Under the pieces are notes generated by a model. That model was not told the DNA's origin. It was given only the letters and a program-made list of their open reading frames with translations, and made no database searches. The translations under genes and the position numbers were made by a program. Positions 28,087 to 37,946 of a stretch of 64,000 bases of DNA are shown here, in pieces. The stretch's first letter is position 1; the number at the start of each line of letters is the position of its first letter. This stretch comes from Hahellaceae bacterium (lineage in GTDB: Bacteria > Pseudomonadota > Gammaproteobacteria > Pseudomonadales > Oleiphilaceae), in NCBI GenBank assembly GCA_024234575.1, contig JACKOB010000002.1, positions 62,001-126,000 on the forward strand, read 5' to 3'.

Positions 28087-29342
28087 TGGTCAGAACAGGG
28101 TCCACAGTGAAGGTATCAGGAGCCATCTATCGCTCTCTTCTCTGTGCGATGCTCTATGCTTTTCACCCAGCACTCCATGCGATAGACAATTTTAGTTTCT
28201 CTGGTTTCGGCTCGTTAGGTATGGGCAAAATCAATCGGGATGACGTCAAATTTATGGGCTACGATGACTCTTGGAGTTTTCGCAGCGACACCATGCTAGG
28301 GTTACAGGCACAGGCGGATATTTCTGATCGCTGGTCTGCCACGACACAAATCGTTTCACGTGGTTTTAACTTTGATGACACCAGCGATTTTGAACCCACC
28401 CTTGAATGGCTCTTCGCCAGCTATCAAGTGTCCCCTGAAGCTCGTATTCGTTTCGGTCGCATGCGTACCCCCCTTTATTTGCTCTCCGAGTCATTAGAGG
28501 TTGGTTACTCTTATCCCTGGGTTCGCCCTCCTGTAGACACCTATACTTTTTTGCTGACCTCGTTAAGCAATTTTAACGGGGTAGACCTATCGACTAATGT
28601 GGATTTTGCTAACTCTGACCTGGATATTCAGGTATTCGCTGGCGCGAGTCAGGGAAAGTACATCGATTTCGACCTCGATTTCTACGCCCTGTTTGGGGCA
28701 AATTTTAAATACCACTGGAACTCGCTTACGCTACGTTATGGCGTCACCATTGCCAAAACAGATGCATCATCCGCATCCCTTGACCCCATTATCGATGCCT
28801 ATCAGCAGTTTGCCCCTCTCGATCCTATTTTCGCTGAGCTGGCAGATTCTCACTCAACCGAAGGGGCCTGGTTTCAATATCATGGTCTGGGTCTGCAATG
28901 GGATTACGGACACTGGAGCCTGATCGCTGAGCAATACGCCACCTTAGGGCCAAACGAAGATTTTGCTAATGACTCTTATGGCGGCTACATTTCATTATCT
29001 CGCCAAATTGGAAGGTTTACTCCCTACGCGGTGATCGGTTATTACAAAAACGTTTTCAGCGACGACATCTCTACCCTTATTACACAAAGCGAAGCCATTA
29101 TCCCGCCGGGGAATATCCCACAACTGGACGGGCTACGAAAAATTGACCAACAAGTCGCCAGTCAGTTTGATGAAGACGGTCGCACATACACGCTGGGTTT
29201 GCGTTATGAGCTATTTACGCAAGCAGCACTAAAACTCGAAGTAGAGTACTTTGACAGCAATGCCTTGATGTCAGGTGATGACCTGGATCAGAAACCGGAC
29301 GAGACAGTGCTTACCAGCATCGTCATCGATGTGGTGTTCTGA
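28086..29342 (+). CDS. Putative outer-membrane porin-like beta-barrel protein
   Basis: About 418 residues. A signal peptide (about residues 1-34, ending HPALHA) precedes alternating aromatic/polar strands such as NFSFSGFGSLGMG, FGRMRTPLYLLSESLEVG and LKLEVEYFDSNALM, and it ends in a hydrophobic residue typical of barrel termini (IVIDVVF). It resembles DcaP/phosphate-porin-like proteins seen next to small PstS-like genes. The start at 28086 overlaps the stop of an 11-codon ORF; a TTG at 28071 is also in frame. Its stop overlaps the next ATG, again as TGATG. Confidence 0.8.
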   Translation: MVRTGSTVKVSGAIYRSLLCAMLYAFHPALHAIDNFSFSGFGSLGMGKINRDDVKFMGYDDSWSFRSDTMLGLQAQADISDRWSATTQIVSRGFNFDDTSDFEPTLEWLFASYQVSPEARIRFGRMRTPLYLLSESLEVGYSYPWVRPPVDTYTFLLTSLSNFNGVDLSTNVDFANSDLDIQVFAGASQGKYIDFDLDFYALFGANFKYHWNSLTLRYGVTIAKTDASSASLDPIIDAYQQFAPLDPIFAELADSHSTEGAWFQYHGLGLQWDYGHWSLIAEQYATLGPNEDFANDSYGGYISLSRQIGRFTPYAVIGYYKNVFSDDISTLITQSEAIIPPGNIPQLDGLRKIDQQVASQFDEDGRTYTLGLRYELFTQAALKLEVEYFDSNALMSGDDLDQKPDETVLTSIVIDVVF

Positions 29343-29824
29343 TGGGAGTGATATGCAAGTTTCCAGGGGTTAAGCCACTGTTACGCCAAACTGGTTTAGC
29401 ATTAAACACGTTGTATGTAGTCGTGCTCTGCATGCTGCCAATGACCTCCTGGGCTGAGCTGGCTGTTATTGTAAACCCGCAAAATCCGGTAGAAGATCTT
29501 TCCGCAAGAGAAGTAACCAAACTGTTTCTGGGGCGGCTGCGGATGTATCCAGGAACGGACCTGGAAACCGAAGTGATCGACCAGCAGGAAGACCAGCCAG
29601 CGTTTCGCGACTTCTATCATCAACTGGTGAGAATGAATCAGTCAAAACTCATGCGTTACCGGGCCTCCTACCTATTCAGCGGACAAGGCAACCTCCCCAC
29701 CGAACTGCCAGACGAAGCCGCCGTAAAGCGCTATGTAGCCAGCCACATTAATGCCATAGGCTATATTGATGTGAGCGCTGTTGATGACAGTGTACGGGTC
29801 ATACATTCGGTTAATAGCAAATAG
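29342..29824 (+). CDS. Small PstS-like periplasmic substrate-binding protein
   Basis: A 160-residue exported protein: signal peptide about 1-38 (ending MTSWA), then LAVIVNPQNPVEDLSAREVTKLFLGRLRMYPG and INAIGYIDVSAVDDSVRVI, as in the half-length phosphate-binding-like proteins often paired with porins. It lacks the second lobe of a full PstS, so it may be a binding module or a partner of the barrel rather than an ABC transporter component; no permease genes are nearby. Its ATG overlaps the porin stop (TGATG), so expression is coupled. Confidence 0.8.
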   Translation: MGVICKFPGVKPLLRQTGLALNTLYVVVLCMLPMTSWAELAVIVNPQNPVEDLSAREVTKLFLGRLRMYPGTDLETEVIDQQEDQPAFRDFYHQLVRMNQSKLMRYRASYLFSGQGNLPTELPDEAAVKRYVASHINAIGYIDVSAVDDSVRVIHSVNSK

Positions 29825-29942
29825 CCAAAAGCACCATAATTCTAAAAATACCGCACATACTGAGTCATCTATGCTTGCAGTTTTGCCGCTGGTTCCATAG
29901 GATTTGGGGTCGATAATAATAACCGGTTCGGAGTAGTTCTAG

Positions 29943-30602
29943 ATGGGAGACAAATACAAGTGGATAGGCCCTGCCTATGACTTTCTAAGCACGATTTATG
30001 GTGGCGAATCGATTCATAACTGCAAGCGGGCCATGCTTACCGTCGAGCATGTAAAGCCTGGCGACAAAGTGCTTATTGCCGGTGTTGGTCACGGTAAAGA
30101 TGCCATTAGAGCAGCAGAAATTGGCGCAGATGTTACCGTCGTAGACTTGTCCGAAACCATGCTGACAAAATTACAGGAAGCGGTAGACAAACACCCGCAA
30201 GATTTGAAAATCCGTAAGATACACAGCGACATTCTTAAAGTGGATGAGCTTGAGCAATACGATATGGTGATTGCTAACTTTTTCCTCAATGTTTTCTATG
30301 AAGATTTGATGTCACAGATTTTGGCGCATCTGGTCAAGCTGGTAAAACCCGGCACCGGCAAGATGGTCATCGGGGATTTCTCTTATCCTGAAGGCAATAT
30401 CATCAAGCGCAATTTGCAGAAGTTTTACTGGTATATCGCCGCATTAATCTTTTACTTCGCGACCGATAACGCTGTACACAAAATCTACAACTATCCAGAA
30501 CTGCTGAAAAAGCACGGTTTAAAAATCAAAGATCGTAAAGACTTCAGTTACCTTGGTCTCAGCTGCTATGCATCAGTGCTGGGCGAGAAAAGCGCGGGAT
30601 AG
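29943..30602 (+). CDS. Class I SAM-dependent methyltransferase
   Basis: A 219-residue Rossmann methyltransferase: motif I VLIAGVGHGKD (43-53), motif II VVDLS (66-70), motif IV DMVIANFFLNVFYED. A hydrophobic segment (about 162-178, YWYIAALIFYFA) replaces the usual helix and may attach the enzyme to the membrane or bind a lipid-like substrate such as a quinone. The substrate is not evident. A strong terminator follows. Confidence 0.85.
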   Translation: MGDKYKWIGPAYDFLSTIYGGESIHNCKRAMLTVEHVKPGDKVLIAGVGHGKDAIRAAEIGADVTVVDLSETMLTKLQEAVDKHPQDLKIRKIHSDILKVDELEQYDMVIANFFLNVFYEDLMSQILAHLVKLVKPGTGKMVIGDFSYPEGNIIKRNLQKFYWYIAALIFYFATDNAVHKIYNYPELLKKHGLKIKDRKDFSYLGLSCYASVLGEKSAG

Positions 30603-30642
30603 CAAGTAACCAGAAACAATCTGTAATACCAATCCAGACCCA

Positions 30643-30672
30643 CAAAAAAGGCGCAAAATTTGCGCCTTTTGC
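30643..30672 (+). terminator. Rho-independent terminator of the methyltransferase gene
   Basis: AAAAGGCGCAAA-ATTTGCGCCTTTT: near-perfect stem GGCGCAAA/TTTGCGCC followed by TTTT, with As on the other side, so it can act on both strands between convergent genes. Confidence 0.85.
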
Positions 30673-30721
30673 AATTTCTGCTCTTGCGTTTATTCCTGAT
30701 CTGCCGGTAAACCCAAGTCCG

Positions 30722-31974
30722 TTAAAATAGATTCACACCCCGATCAATATACTCGCGACGCATCCCCTCTACCCCATGAATCGCCTCATTCAGATTCACC
30801 GTTACGGCGCCATTAGGTACGTTAAAAAACGCGCCCGAAGTTGTTTTGACAAAATCATCAACCGTTGGGCTCGAATTCTTCACATCCTTCAGCCATTCCA
30901 GGTCTCGGGTTTGAAACGAAAGAAACATCCCTTCAGTGCTATCGACGATCGCCCGTTTGCCATTTTGCTCCCCCAGTTTACCAACAGAAAACCCTTGATA
31001 CTGTGACAGCGGAAAGCAGGTCTGAATGCCTAAGTTACGGCAATCCTGGGTTTCTATAATAATATCCCCAGCGGGACAGTTAAAAAACGAACAGCCCGGC
31101 AGCTCAATATTCGATGACGAGCCACCAGATAACAGCGTGAGCAATGACCAGCGGGTAAAGCCGCCAGCCCCCGTTAAAACAAACGACTCACCATTAGGCA
31201 CGCCAAGATACTCGGCACGAATCGGGTCCGGCTCGCCATAGTTCGGTTTATTAGGGTCACCCTGCACTGGCTGCGCTTTGGTAGCGATTGGCGAGCTACC
31301 CTCTAACAAAGGCGTCAGCAAAACAATGAGTCGGTCACTCAACGTGCCGTTGGTTTCCTGCCCCTTCAACCCCTGGCCGTTTCAACATTTACACTGCCGG
31401 TGAGATATTCTATTTCGCCAGAGATCACCCCCAGTGCCTGACCAAAGCCAATCCTGGTTCCCACCATCTCCTTACCTGATTCATCATAGGCAAACTCGAT
31501 AAAAGGGTCCGTCATTTTAAACGGCACTATTTCACCGTTGGTGTAGGCCGAGCCGTCATCCTTAAATTGTCTCGGGGCTTTTGGGTTGCGCGCAAAATAG
31601 GCATCATCATAGATGTAGCCAAGAGAATAATTATGAATAAGCAGGTCCGACGAACCCTCTTCCTCTCCTTCTCGCTCATAGCGTCCCAACTCTAAGGTAT
31701 CTACATTACTCTGTATTTCTATATCCATACCAAGATTGATACGCGTGTATGAAAGGTTTGTGGTTGCATCCGGATGAAAATCCCGGTCGATCGACACATA
31801 CGCCTGCCCGGTAACGCTCGACAAAGATGCATCGGACATTGGCCGTAACTCTGCCTGGCAAAGGGTGGCTCCCAAGACACTGCTGATTAATACAGCGCGA
31901 CGCAATGAGCAACTCACACTACCTATGCCTTTATAAGAACCATAAAGCTTTTTATTATTCTGATGATGTTCCAT
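30722..31974 (-). pseudogene. DUF6160/FilA-like surface protein gene with a frameshift
   Basis: Two minus-strand frames meet at 31366-31369. The first (31974 to 31366) gives 202 residues: signal peptide ending LCQA, then ELRPMSDASLSSVTGQAYVS. The second (31369 to 30722) gives 215 residues ending YIDRGVNLF. The intact gene at 47194-48177 carries both parts in one frame (ELKPMGDMELSQQVGQAAIA at the start, YIDRGLGLF at the end). Reading the second frame a few codons upstream gives GQGLKGQETN directly after the VNVET of the first, so one base gained or lost near 31375-31385 explains the split. A frameshift mutation or sequence error is likely; coupled translation through the TTGA overlap is less likely. 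Confidence 0.75.
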
Positions 31975-32555
31975 AACGTTTACTCACCCCACAATCAATT
32001 ACACCTGTACGCTTTAACCAGCATTGCTATTGTCACTTGGCTGGACCTTCAGGGAGACTTCAATCTCTCCCTTGAAGTGCGCGTACCTTTAATTTAAGGG
32101 TTTCGACGCATTTGATATTGCCCATTTGACACAAATGTACGGCTCTAGAGTAATCATTCTAATTTTTTACAAAACAGATCGCGCCAATTGATGCACACAT
32201 GTACCACTATCATGTTTGAAAAGTTTATTTATGTACACTCGTACAATTAGAATATTCGCTAATAGTAATATGATCACAATATACGTTCGTTTTCGAAAAT
32301 ATATGACTGACTCACTTAGGTTTCAAAAAGCTACCGTGCCAGATAACCGAACGATTCCCGATGGTTTATAAATATGCACAGAATGTCATTTTTGTGAACC
32401 AGTTACGCTTTGGGTACAAAATTACCAGAATGGCCAGAAGGGGCCCTCGCCCTGAACAAGGTTTTGATTAAGATAAAGATTCGCATTGTGACTGAAAGTG
32501 TCCAATACTGTTGGTCTGTGTTGACTATTTACCAGCGAATCACATCGGAGTGTGT
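31975..32555. other. AT-rich intergenic region with hairpin and TGTAC dyad
   Basis: About 580 bases without a convincing gene, upstream of both the broken surface-protein gene (minus) and the small gene at 32556 (plus). It contains a hairpin at 32047-32077 (CTTCA-GGGAGA ... TCTCCC-(T)TGAAG), which would lie in the minus-strand leader, and the dyad TGTAC-ACTC-GTACA at 32232-32245, with further TGTAC halves at 32135-32140 and 32199-32204. Confidence 0.5.
32232..32245. promoter_or_regulatory. Inverted repeat TGTAC-N4-GTACA, possible operator
   Basis: Perfect 5-4-5 dyad in the AT-rich divergent promoter region, with two further TGTAC/GTACA-type half-sites within 110 bases (acaaatgtac at 32131-32140 and acatgtacc near 32197). 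No regulator is assigned. Confidence 0.35.
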
Positions 32556-32999
32556 ATGCAGCAGATTGACTTACAAACCAACACCCATGCCCTGCCCGGA
32601 ACGGTCGAAGCTTACTGGTACAAGGGCGAAAACCCGGAAGACGAACGAACGCTTTTTCACCGAATTACGATCCCCTTACAAGAATTTAACTGTGATATTG
32701 CGAATAAACGACAACCGGTTTCAACGGAAATTGTTTTCGATTGGTACGAACTGGGTCTGGGCGACATTTACGATTTACACGGGCAAAACCTTCGTCTGGA
32801 AGACTATGCCGAATCAGAAGCCTTTATCCTGTTTGGTGATACCCATCACTGGTGCGAGGTAAAGCAACTCGCGTTCGAGAAGTCAGGCAAGGATAGTTTT
32901 ATTGTGACAGGTGAACTGGTCATCGAGTTTGAAAATGCCGAATTCGCTCAAAATGAAACCTTTAACTTTAAAACGACGGTGAATGTGCTGCGCCGTTAA
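32556..32999 (+). CDS. Hypothetical protein, 147 residues
   Basis: ATG at 32556 with CGGAG five bases upstream. The protein is acidic, soluble and predicted mostly beta: LPGTVEAYWYKG, RITIPLQEFNCDIAN, STEIVFDWYELGLGDIYD, HHWCEVKQLAFEK and a last strand FNFKTTVNVLRR. No signal peptide or TM helix. I do not recognise the family. It stands alone between the AT-rich region and the convergent hybrid kinase. Confidence 0.65.
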   Translation: MQQIDLQTNTHALPGTVEAYWYKGENPEDERTLFHRITIPLQEFNCDIANKRQPVSTEIVFDWYELGLGDIYDLHGQNLRLEDYAESEAFILFGDTHHWCEVKQLAFEKSGKDSFIVTGELVIEFENAEFAQNETFNFKTTVNVLRR

Positions 33000-33160
33000 G
33001 CGCCGCGTAATAGAGCGCCCGTCTTTTTCGGCACCTGCTGCGGATGCCGCAATTCTCTCGCTAAGCGGCGCAAGTTCTTTCTGCTAACAGCAAAAGTCTG
33101 AAACAGGCGCTCTCTAAGCGCCCTTTGCAAACCTCTCGTTATGCCCGCACAGCCCTATAC

Positions 33161-35995
33161 CTACACCGTTAGCCAATGGTTGATTTTTATCAGCATATTT
33201 TCAAGGTCAATAGGCTTAGCCAAATGATCATTCATACCGGCTTCTATACATTGCTCTCTATCTCCTACCATCGCGTTCGCGGTCATGGCTAATATAGGTA
33301 AATGCTGATACTTACTTTCTTTACGGATTCTACGGGTGGCCTCGTAACCATCCATGACAGGCATTTGTACGTCCATCAGGACCAAGTCCACTGGTTCACG
33401 CTCCAGCACGTCTATCGCTTCAGCCCCATTCACCGCCGTTAGTACCAAAAAGCCTGCTTGTTCAAGCAAAGCCTGAGCAATTTCCAGATTTACAGTGGTA
33501 TCTTCTACCACTAGAATTCGCGCACCACGGGCACCATCGTTCACCTGATCGATCAGGCCATCCTGGTCGACAAGCGGATCTTCCGTATCATCCCAATTAC
33601 TCTGCTGCTGATTGACCAGTGCATCGGCAACGGCATCATAAAGCACAGAGTTCATCACGGGTTTGCTTAAGAATTTTCGTATCCCTGCTTGCCGCGCCTC
33701 ATCTTTAATACGGGAGTGTGAATGGGCACTGGCCATAATGACCGCTGGCAGATCAATATCCATTTCTTTTAGTCGACGATAGGTCTCTATGCCATCAATG
33801 TCTGGCATATTCCAATCAAGGATTATCAAATCATAGTGCTTGCTCTGGCATAAACTTAGTGCTTCGGTACCATTCACTGCCGTCTCAACATCACAGCCAA
33901 AGCGAGTGATTAATTGGCTAAAGATTTCTCTGGCCTGGGCGTTATCATCTACCACCAGCACAGACTTGCTCTGAAACTGATTGGCGTAGCGCTGAAAATC
34001 GAACTGCTTTTGCTCAGTGATATTAAACGGGATGGTCACCACAAACTCAGAACCTTTACCAGGCTCGCTACTGGCCGATACTTTACCGTTCATCAAACCT
34101 ACCAGTTTTTTTACGATAGCCAGACCTAACCCAGTGCCGCCGTACTTCCTGGTTGTACTGCTGTCTGTTTGATAGAACTCGTCAAACAAATGCGGAAGTT
34201 TGTCGGCATCTATCCCAATACCAGAGTCTTTGACAGTGATCTCCAAAACGACATGGTAGAAATCTTTTTCTACCGGCCTGATCGAGACAACAACCTGCCC
34301 TTCTTCCGTATATTTCACTGCATTGCTGCAAAGATTGATCAAAATCTGATTGACCCGCAGTGGATCACCTTTAAGAAAAAAAGGCGTACTTAAATCACTC
34401 TGAATCATAAACTCAATGCCTTTGTTCTCGGCGGCTATTGAGATGACATTCGCGAGGTCTTCCATTAATTCTTTAAGGCTAAACGGCACCTCTTCTATAT
34501 TTAGCTTGCCTGCTTCAATTTTAGAAAAGTCGAGAATGTCATTAATCAGCACCAGTAACGCCCGTGATGCCGATTTTAATTTGTGCAGATAGTTTTGCTG
34601 TGTTGGTGTCATTTCTGTTAGTAGACATAAATCAGCCATACCGCTGATGGCATTCATCGGCGTGCGAATTTCATGACTCATATTGGCAAGAAAGTCACTT
34701 TTGGCGGCATTGGCTCTTTCAGCGGCGTTTTTCTCTACCTGCAACTGATCGTAGGCGCTAAGCAATTCTTGCCGCCGTTGTTTTTCTTTGGCCCTCACCC
34801 GCGCGGCAGTTTCTTGGAATGCCTCGCTAAGGTCATTTAATTCACGTAGATCGGAGTGCACGATGTCTGGGTCATCTATTTCCGGATCAAACTTCTGAAT
34901 GGCGTTTTTTAAATTCACGACCGGCGCAGCGAGCTGTCGCGAAAGTAACATCGACACCAGTACGGCCATTACAATAGCGACAATTAACGGCGTCAGCAGC
35001 AAGCTTTTCAGGTTTGCGACCGGCGCCAGTATTTCCTTTTCTGGGACAACCAAAAAAAGCGAGTAACCCGTTTCGCCAATGCCGGTATAAATCGCATATT
35101 CGTTCTCACCTTTACTGCCGTTTGTAAACAGTCGGTAGCCCTTATTGCCTGAAATCATGTCCCGGCCGATAGCGGCTAGAGTAGAGTTTTTTTCTTCCAG
35201 GATACTGGTCGATTCCGAGGCTTTTTCGCCCTCTCGGGTTCGAATGATATTGCCGTAGTCGTCTCGACGAATGCGGATGGTTTTCGACTCATCCCAGTGA
35301 TACCAATAAGTGCCATCACCCGCAACCAGCGCAAAACGCGCATTAGGGTAGTCGAAGGTTACGCGCTCTTTAATCTCGTTGAGTTTCGCCTCAATCACTT
35401 CCCAGGGCAAAGAGCCGCCAATCAGCCCCTTAACCAGATTATTTCTATCACGGACAGTCGCCGCAATAACAACCTGCCGTACCCCGGTGGTATACGAAAT
35501 CATTGGGTTCGACAGGAATATTTTATCGACCCCACCGGACGACTTTCCTACGGTGGCTTGCCAGTAATCCCGGGCTTTTATGGATCTTGGTTTTGCATCT
35601 GGCTCGGTATCATCAAACGTGCGAATCATTCCTTGATAAGGATTGCCGCCGGAAGTATTTAAAAAGGTGCCATCAGTGTGGCCAAGTATAAATTTCTCGA
35701 ACGTATCCTGATTACGTTGCAGCGCTTCGTTGAGGTAAGGTAAAGCAAGTTCGAAAGGTTGGTCGCGCAGCGCCGGTGAAGAGGCCAGCAAGGTAATTTC
35801 CGCCTGCCGCTCACGGAAAAAGCCATTTAACTCTTCGCTCCATGCCGCCAGCTTACCTTCGGCACTTTTCATGGTGAGCTGCACCGTCAACCCACTCGAC
35901 AGAAAAATACTCGCCGTAATGGCCAGGCACAGAGGTACCAGGCTCGCAATCAGGGTGTATATACCAATACGTGTGCTGAACTTCATTCTCATCAT
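33161..35995 (-). CDS. Hybrid sensor histidine kinase with dCACHE domain and two receivers
   Basis: About 944 residues from the ATG at 35995; the frame extends to 36052. Order: TM1 (about 8-28), a periplasmic dCACHE domain (about 35-315), TM2 (about 320-345), a HAMP-like linker and coiled coil, HisKA with MSHEIRTPMNAISGMADL, ATPase with DSGIGIDAD and GTGLGLAI, receiver 1 (LIILDWNMPDIDG) and receiver 2 (LVLMDVQMPVMDG, LAKPID). dCACHE domains usually bind small metabolites such as amino acids or organic acids. It diverges from fabA by about 170 bases; a functional link is not shown. Confidence 0.93.
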   Translation of the reverse strand: MMRMKFSTRIGIYTLIASLVPLCLAITASIFLSSGLTVQLTMKSAEGKLAAWSEELNGFFRERQAEITLLASSPALRDQPFELALPYLNEALQRNQDTFEKFILGHTDGTFLNTSGGNPYQGMIRTFDDTEPDAKPRSIKARDYWQATVGKSSGGVDKIFLSNPMISYTTGVRQVVIAATVRDRNNLVKGLIGGSLPWEVIEAKLNEIKERVTFDYPNARFALVAGDGTYWYHWDESKTIRIRRDDYGNIIRTREGEKASESTSILEEKNSTLAAIGRDMISGNKGYRLFTNGSKGENEYAIYTGIGETGYSLFLVVPEKEILAPVANLKSLLLTPLIVAIVMAVLVSMLLSRQLAAPVVNLKNAIQKFDPEIDDPDIVHSDLRELNDLSEAFQETAARVRAKEKQRRQELLSAYDQLQVEKNAAERANAAKSDFLANMSHEIRTPMNAISGMADLCLLTEMTPTQQNYLHKLKSASRALLVLINDILDFSKIEAGKLNIEEVPFSLKELMEDLANVISIAAENKGIEFMIQSDLSTPFFLKGDPLRVNQILINLCSNAVKYTEEGQVVVSIRPVEKDFYHVVLEITVKDSGIGIDADKLPHLFDEFYQTDSSTTRKYGGTGLGLAIVKKLVGLMNGKVSASSEPGKGSEFVVTIPFNITEQKQFDFQRYANQFQSKSVLVVDDNAQAREIFSQLITRFGCDVETAVNGTEALSLCQSKHYDLIILDWNMPDIDGIETYRRLKEMDIDLPAVIMASAHSHSRIKDEARQAGIRKFLSKPVMNSVLYDAVADALVNQQQSNWDDTEDPLVDQDGLIDQVNDGARGARILVVEDTTVNLEIAQALLEQAGFLVLTAVNGAEAIDVLEREPVDLVLMDVQMPVMDGYEATRRIRKESKYQHLPILAMTANAMVGDREQCIEAGMNDHLAKPIDLENMLIKINHWLTV

Positions 35996-36167
35996 CTTCT
36001 GAAAGTCTTCTCTCAGTATAGGACAAGTTTTTACATTTCCCCGAACTATCAAGCCGGGCGAATCTGCTCACGATGGCGAGGGTCAAACAATCGAGATGTA
36101 AGGTCAAGCTATTCGCTACCGGGTCAGTAAAGTATGAAGTCAGATACCATTTATAAGGAGAACCCGC

Positions 36168-36686
36168 ATGCACCAGCAAACCTGTTACAGCAAACAGGAT
36201 CTTGATCAAATGTTTAATGTGATCAATCCACCGGAGATGCAATTACCCAGCGCCCCCATGCGTATGATTGATCGAGTCACGGAAATCTCTCTCAATGAGG
36301 GACGCTTCAACCGCGGCAAAATGGCCGCTGAATTTGATATCACTCCCGACTTATGGTTCTTTGCCTGTCACTTTCGTGGTGATCCGGTAATGCCCGGCTG
36401 CCTGGGCCTTGATGCACTCTGGCAAAGTCTTGGTTTCTTTCTCGCGTGGGCTGGATATCAAGGCAAAGGCAGAGCTTTAGGTGCAGGGGAAGTTCGTTTT
36501 TTTGGTGAAGTCTCCCCCACCGCCAAGGTGGTCACCTACCAACTCGACATCAAACGCATTCTGGTGAAAGACATCACCATTGGTATTGCCGATGGAGAAG
36601 TCTATGTCGACGGCCAAAATATCTACACAGCCAAAAACCTTCGCGTTGGGCTGATTCCAAATCATCGATCGGGAGTACTGATGTGA
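36168..36686 (+). CDS. fabA: 3-hydroxydecanoyl-ACP dehydratase/isomerase FabA
   Basis: A 172-residue hot-dog fold enzyme. Catalytic His68 in [15 protein letters not shown] and Asp82 in LGLDALWQ match E. coli His71/Asp85 within the known FabA spacing. It dehydrates 3-hydroxyacyl-ACP and isomerises trans-2-decenoyl-ACP to cis-3-decenoyl-ACP, the branch point for anaerobic-type unsaturated fatty acids. Its stop overlaps the start of fabB by four bases, so the two key enzymes are made together. Confidence 0.97.
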   Translation: MHQQTCYSKQDLDQMFNVINPPEMQLPSAPMRMIDRVTEISLNEGRFNRGKMAAEFDITPDLWFFACHFRGDPVMPGCLGLDALWQSLGFFLAWAGYQGKGRALGAGEVRFFGEVSPTAKVVTYQLDIKRILVKDITIGIADGEVYVDGQNIYTAKNLRVGLIPNHRSGVLM

Positions 36687-37897
36687 GACGGGCGGTAATT
36701 ACAGGCATAGGCATTGTCTCAAGCCTGGGAAACAATTTTGCCGAAGTGTCAGCGTCACTGCGGCAAGGGCGCAGCGGGATCAGGGCGGACCAGTCATTTA
36801 TCGATGCCGGGCTGCGCTCACAGGTCAGTGCACCGATTAATATCGACCCTGCAGAACTGATCAACAGAAAGCACTATCGCTTTATGAATCTTGCGTCGGG
36901 CTATGGTTATCTGGCGATGCAACAGGCCATCGAAAACAGTGGCCTGACGGCATCTCAGGTTAGCCACCCTCGCTCCGGTTTAATCGTGGGTACAGGCGGT
37001 CCGGCAACAGCAGACATTGTGGACTCGGTAGACACCTTTCGAAAGCAGGGCTTGCGACGCGTTGGCCCCTACCGGGTGACCAAAGGTATGTGCAGCTCGA
37101 TATCTTCAGTGCTCGCAACCCACTTTGCCATTCGAGGAGTGAACTATTCAACGACTTCTGCCTGCGCGACCAGTGCACATTGCATCGGTGGTGCGGTTGA
37201 GCAAATACAGTTAGGCAAACAAGATATCGTCTTCGCTGGCGGGGCTGATGCAGCACATTGGTCATTGGCATTGCAATTTGATGCGATGGGGGCACTGTCA
37301 TACCGCTATAACGCCACGCCAGACAAAGCCTCCCGCCCTTATGATGTTGATCGGGACGGTTTTGTCATATCAGGTGGCGGCGGCATTCTAGTCGTTGAAG
37401 AGCTAGAACATGCGCTTGCAAGAAACGCCCACATTTACGCAGAAATCACGGGGTATGGCGCAACTTCGGATGGTCAGGATATGGTGCAACCCTCGGGTGA
37501 AGGCGCTGTCCGCTGTATGCAGATGGCTTTGCAGCAAGCAAACAACCCAACGGTTGATTACATTAACGCCCATGGCACCAGCACCCCCGCCGGAGACCTC
37601 ACCGAGCTGCGGGCAATGCGTCAGGTGTTTGCAAGTGAGATGCCTAGAATCAGTTCAACAAAATCGCTAGGCGGTCATGCACTGGGTGCTGCGGGAGTAC
37701 ACGAAGCCATTTATTCGCTGGCGATGATGCAGCATCACTTTATCGCGGCTAATGCCAACCTTGAGACGATTGAAGCCGAAGCGGCCGCCTTCCCCATCGT
37801 GAAAGCCAGTGAGACTGCCACAGTCAACACCGTCATGAGCAATAGCTTTGGCTTCGGAGGTACCAACGCCTGCCTGATTTTGCAAAAATATGCTTAG
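36683..37897 (+). CDS. fabB: 3-oxoacyl-ACP synthase I FabB
   Basis: A 404-residue condensing enzyme with Cys161 in [15 protein letters not shown], His298 in [12 protein letters not shown] and His332 in [11 protein letters not shown], the Cys-His-His triad. The GTG start at 36683 overlaps the fabA stop (ATGTGAG). FabB elongates the cis-3-decenoyl-ACP made by FabA, so the pair commits carbon to unsaturated fatty acids. The usual regulator FabR is not in the window. Confidence 0.97.
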   Translation: MRRAVITGIGIVSSLGNNFAEVSASLRQGRSGIRADQSFIDAGLRSQVSAPINIDPAELINRKHYRFMNLASGYGYLAMQQAIENSGLTASQVSHPRSGLIVGTGGPATADIVDSVDTFRKQGLRRVGPYRVTKGMCSSISSVLATHFAIRGVNYSTTSACATSAHCIGGAVEQIQLGKQDIVFAGGADAAHWSLALQFDAMGALSYRYNATPDKASRPYDVDRDGFVISGGGGILVVEELEHALARNAHIYAEITGYGATSDGQDMVQPSGEGAVRCMQMALQQANNPTVDYINAHGTSTPAGDLTELRAMRQVFASEMPRISSTKSLGGHALGAAGVHEAIYSLAMMQHHFIAANANLETIEAEAAAFPIVKASETATVNTVMSNSFGFGGTNACLILQKYA

Positions 37898-37946
37898 CAG
37901 GACGGCAGTGCCGCATTGATGACAGACCTTCATCAATGCCAGGAGC

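Noticed and set aside
30722..31369. Independent second gene downstream of a 202-residue surface protein
   Set aside because: It lacks its own signal peptide, starts with a TTG inside the stop overlap and completes the C-terminal end seen in the single-frame relative at 47194-48177.
32410..32862. 150-codon plus-strand frame
   Set aside because: Overlaps the better supported gene at 32556 in another frame; no ribosome binding site and low-quality composition.
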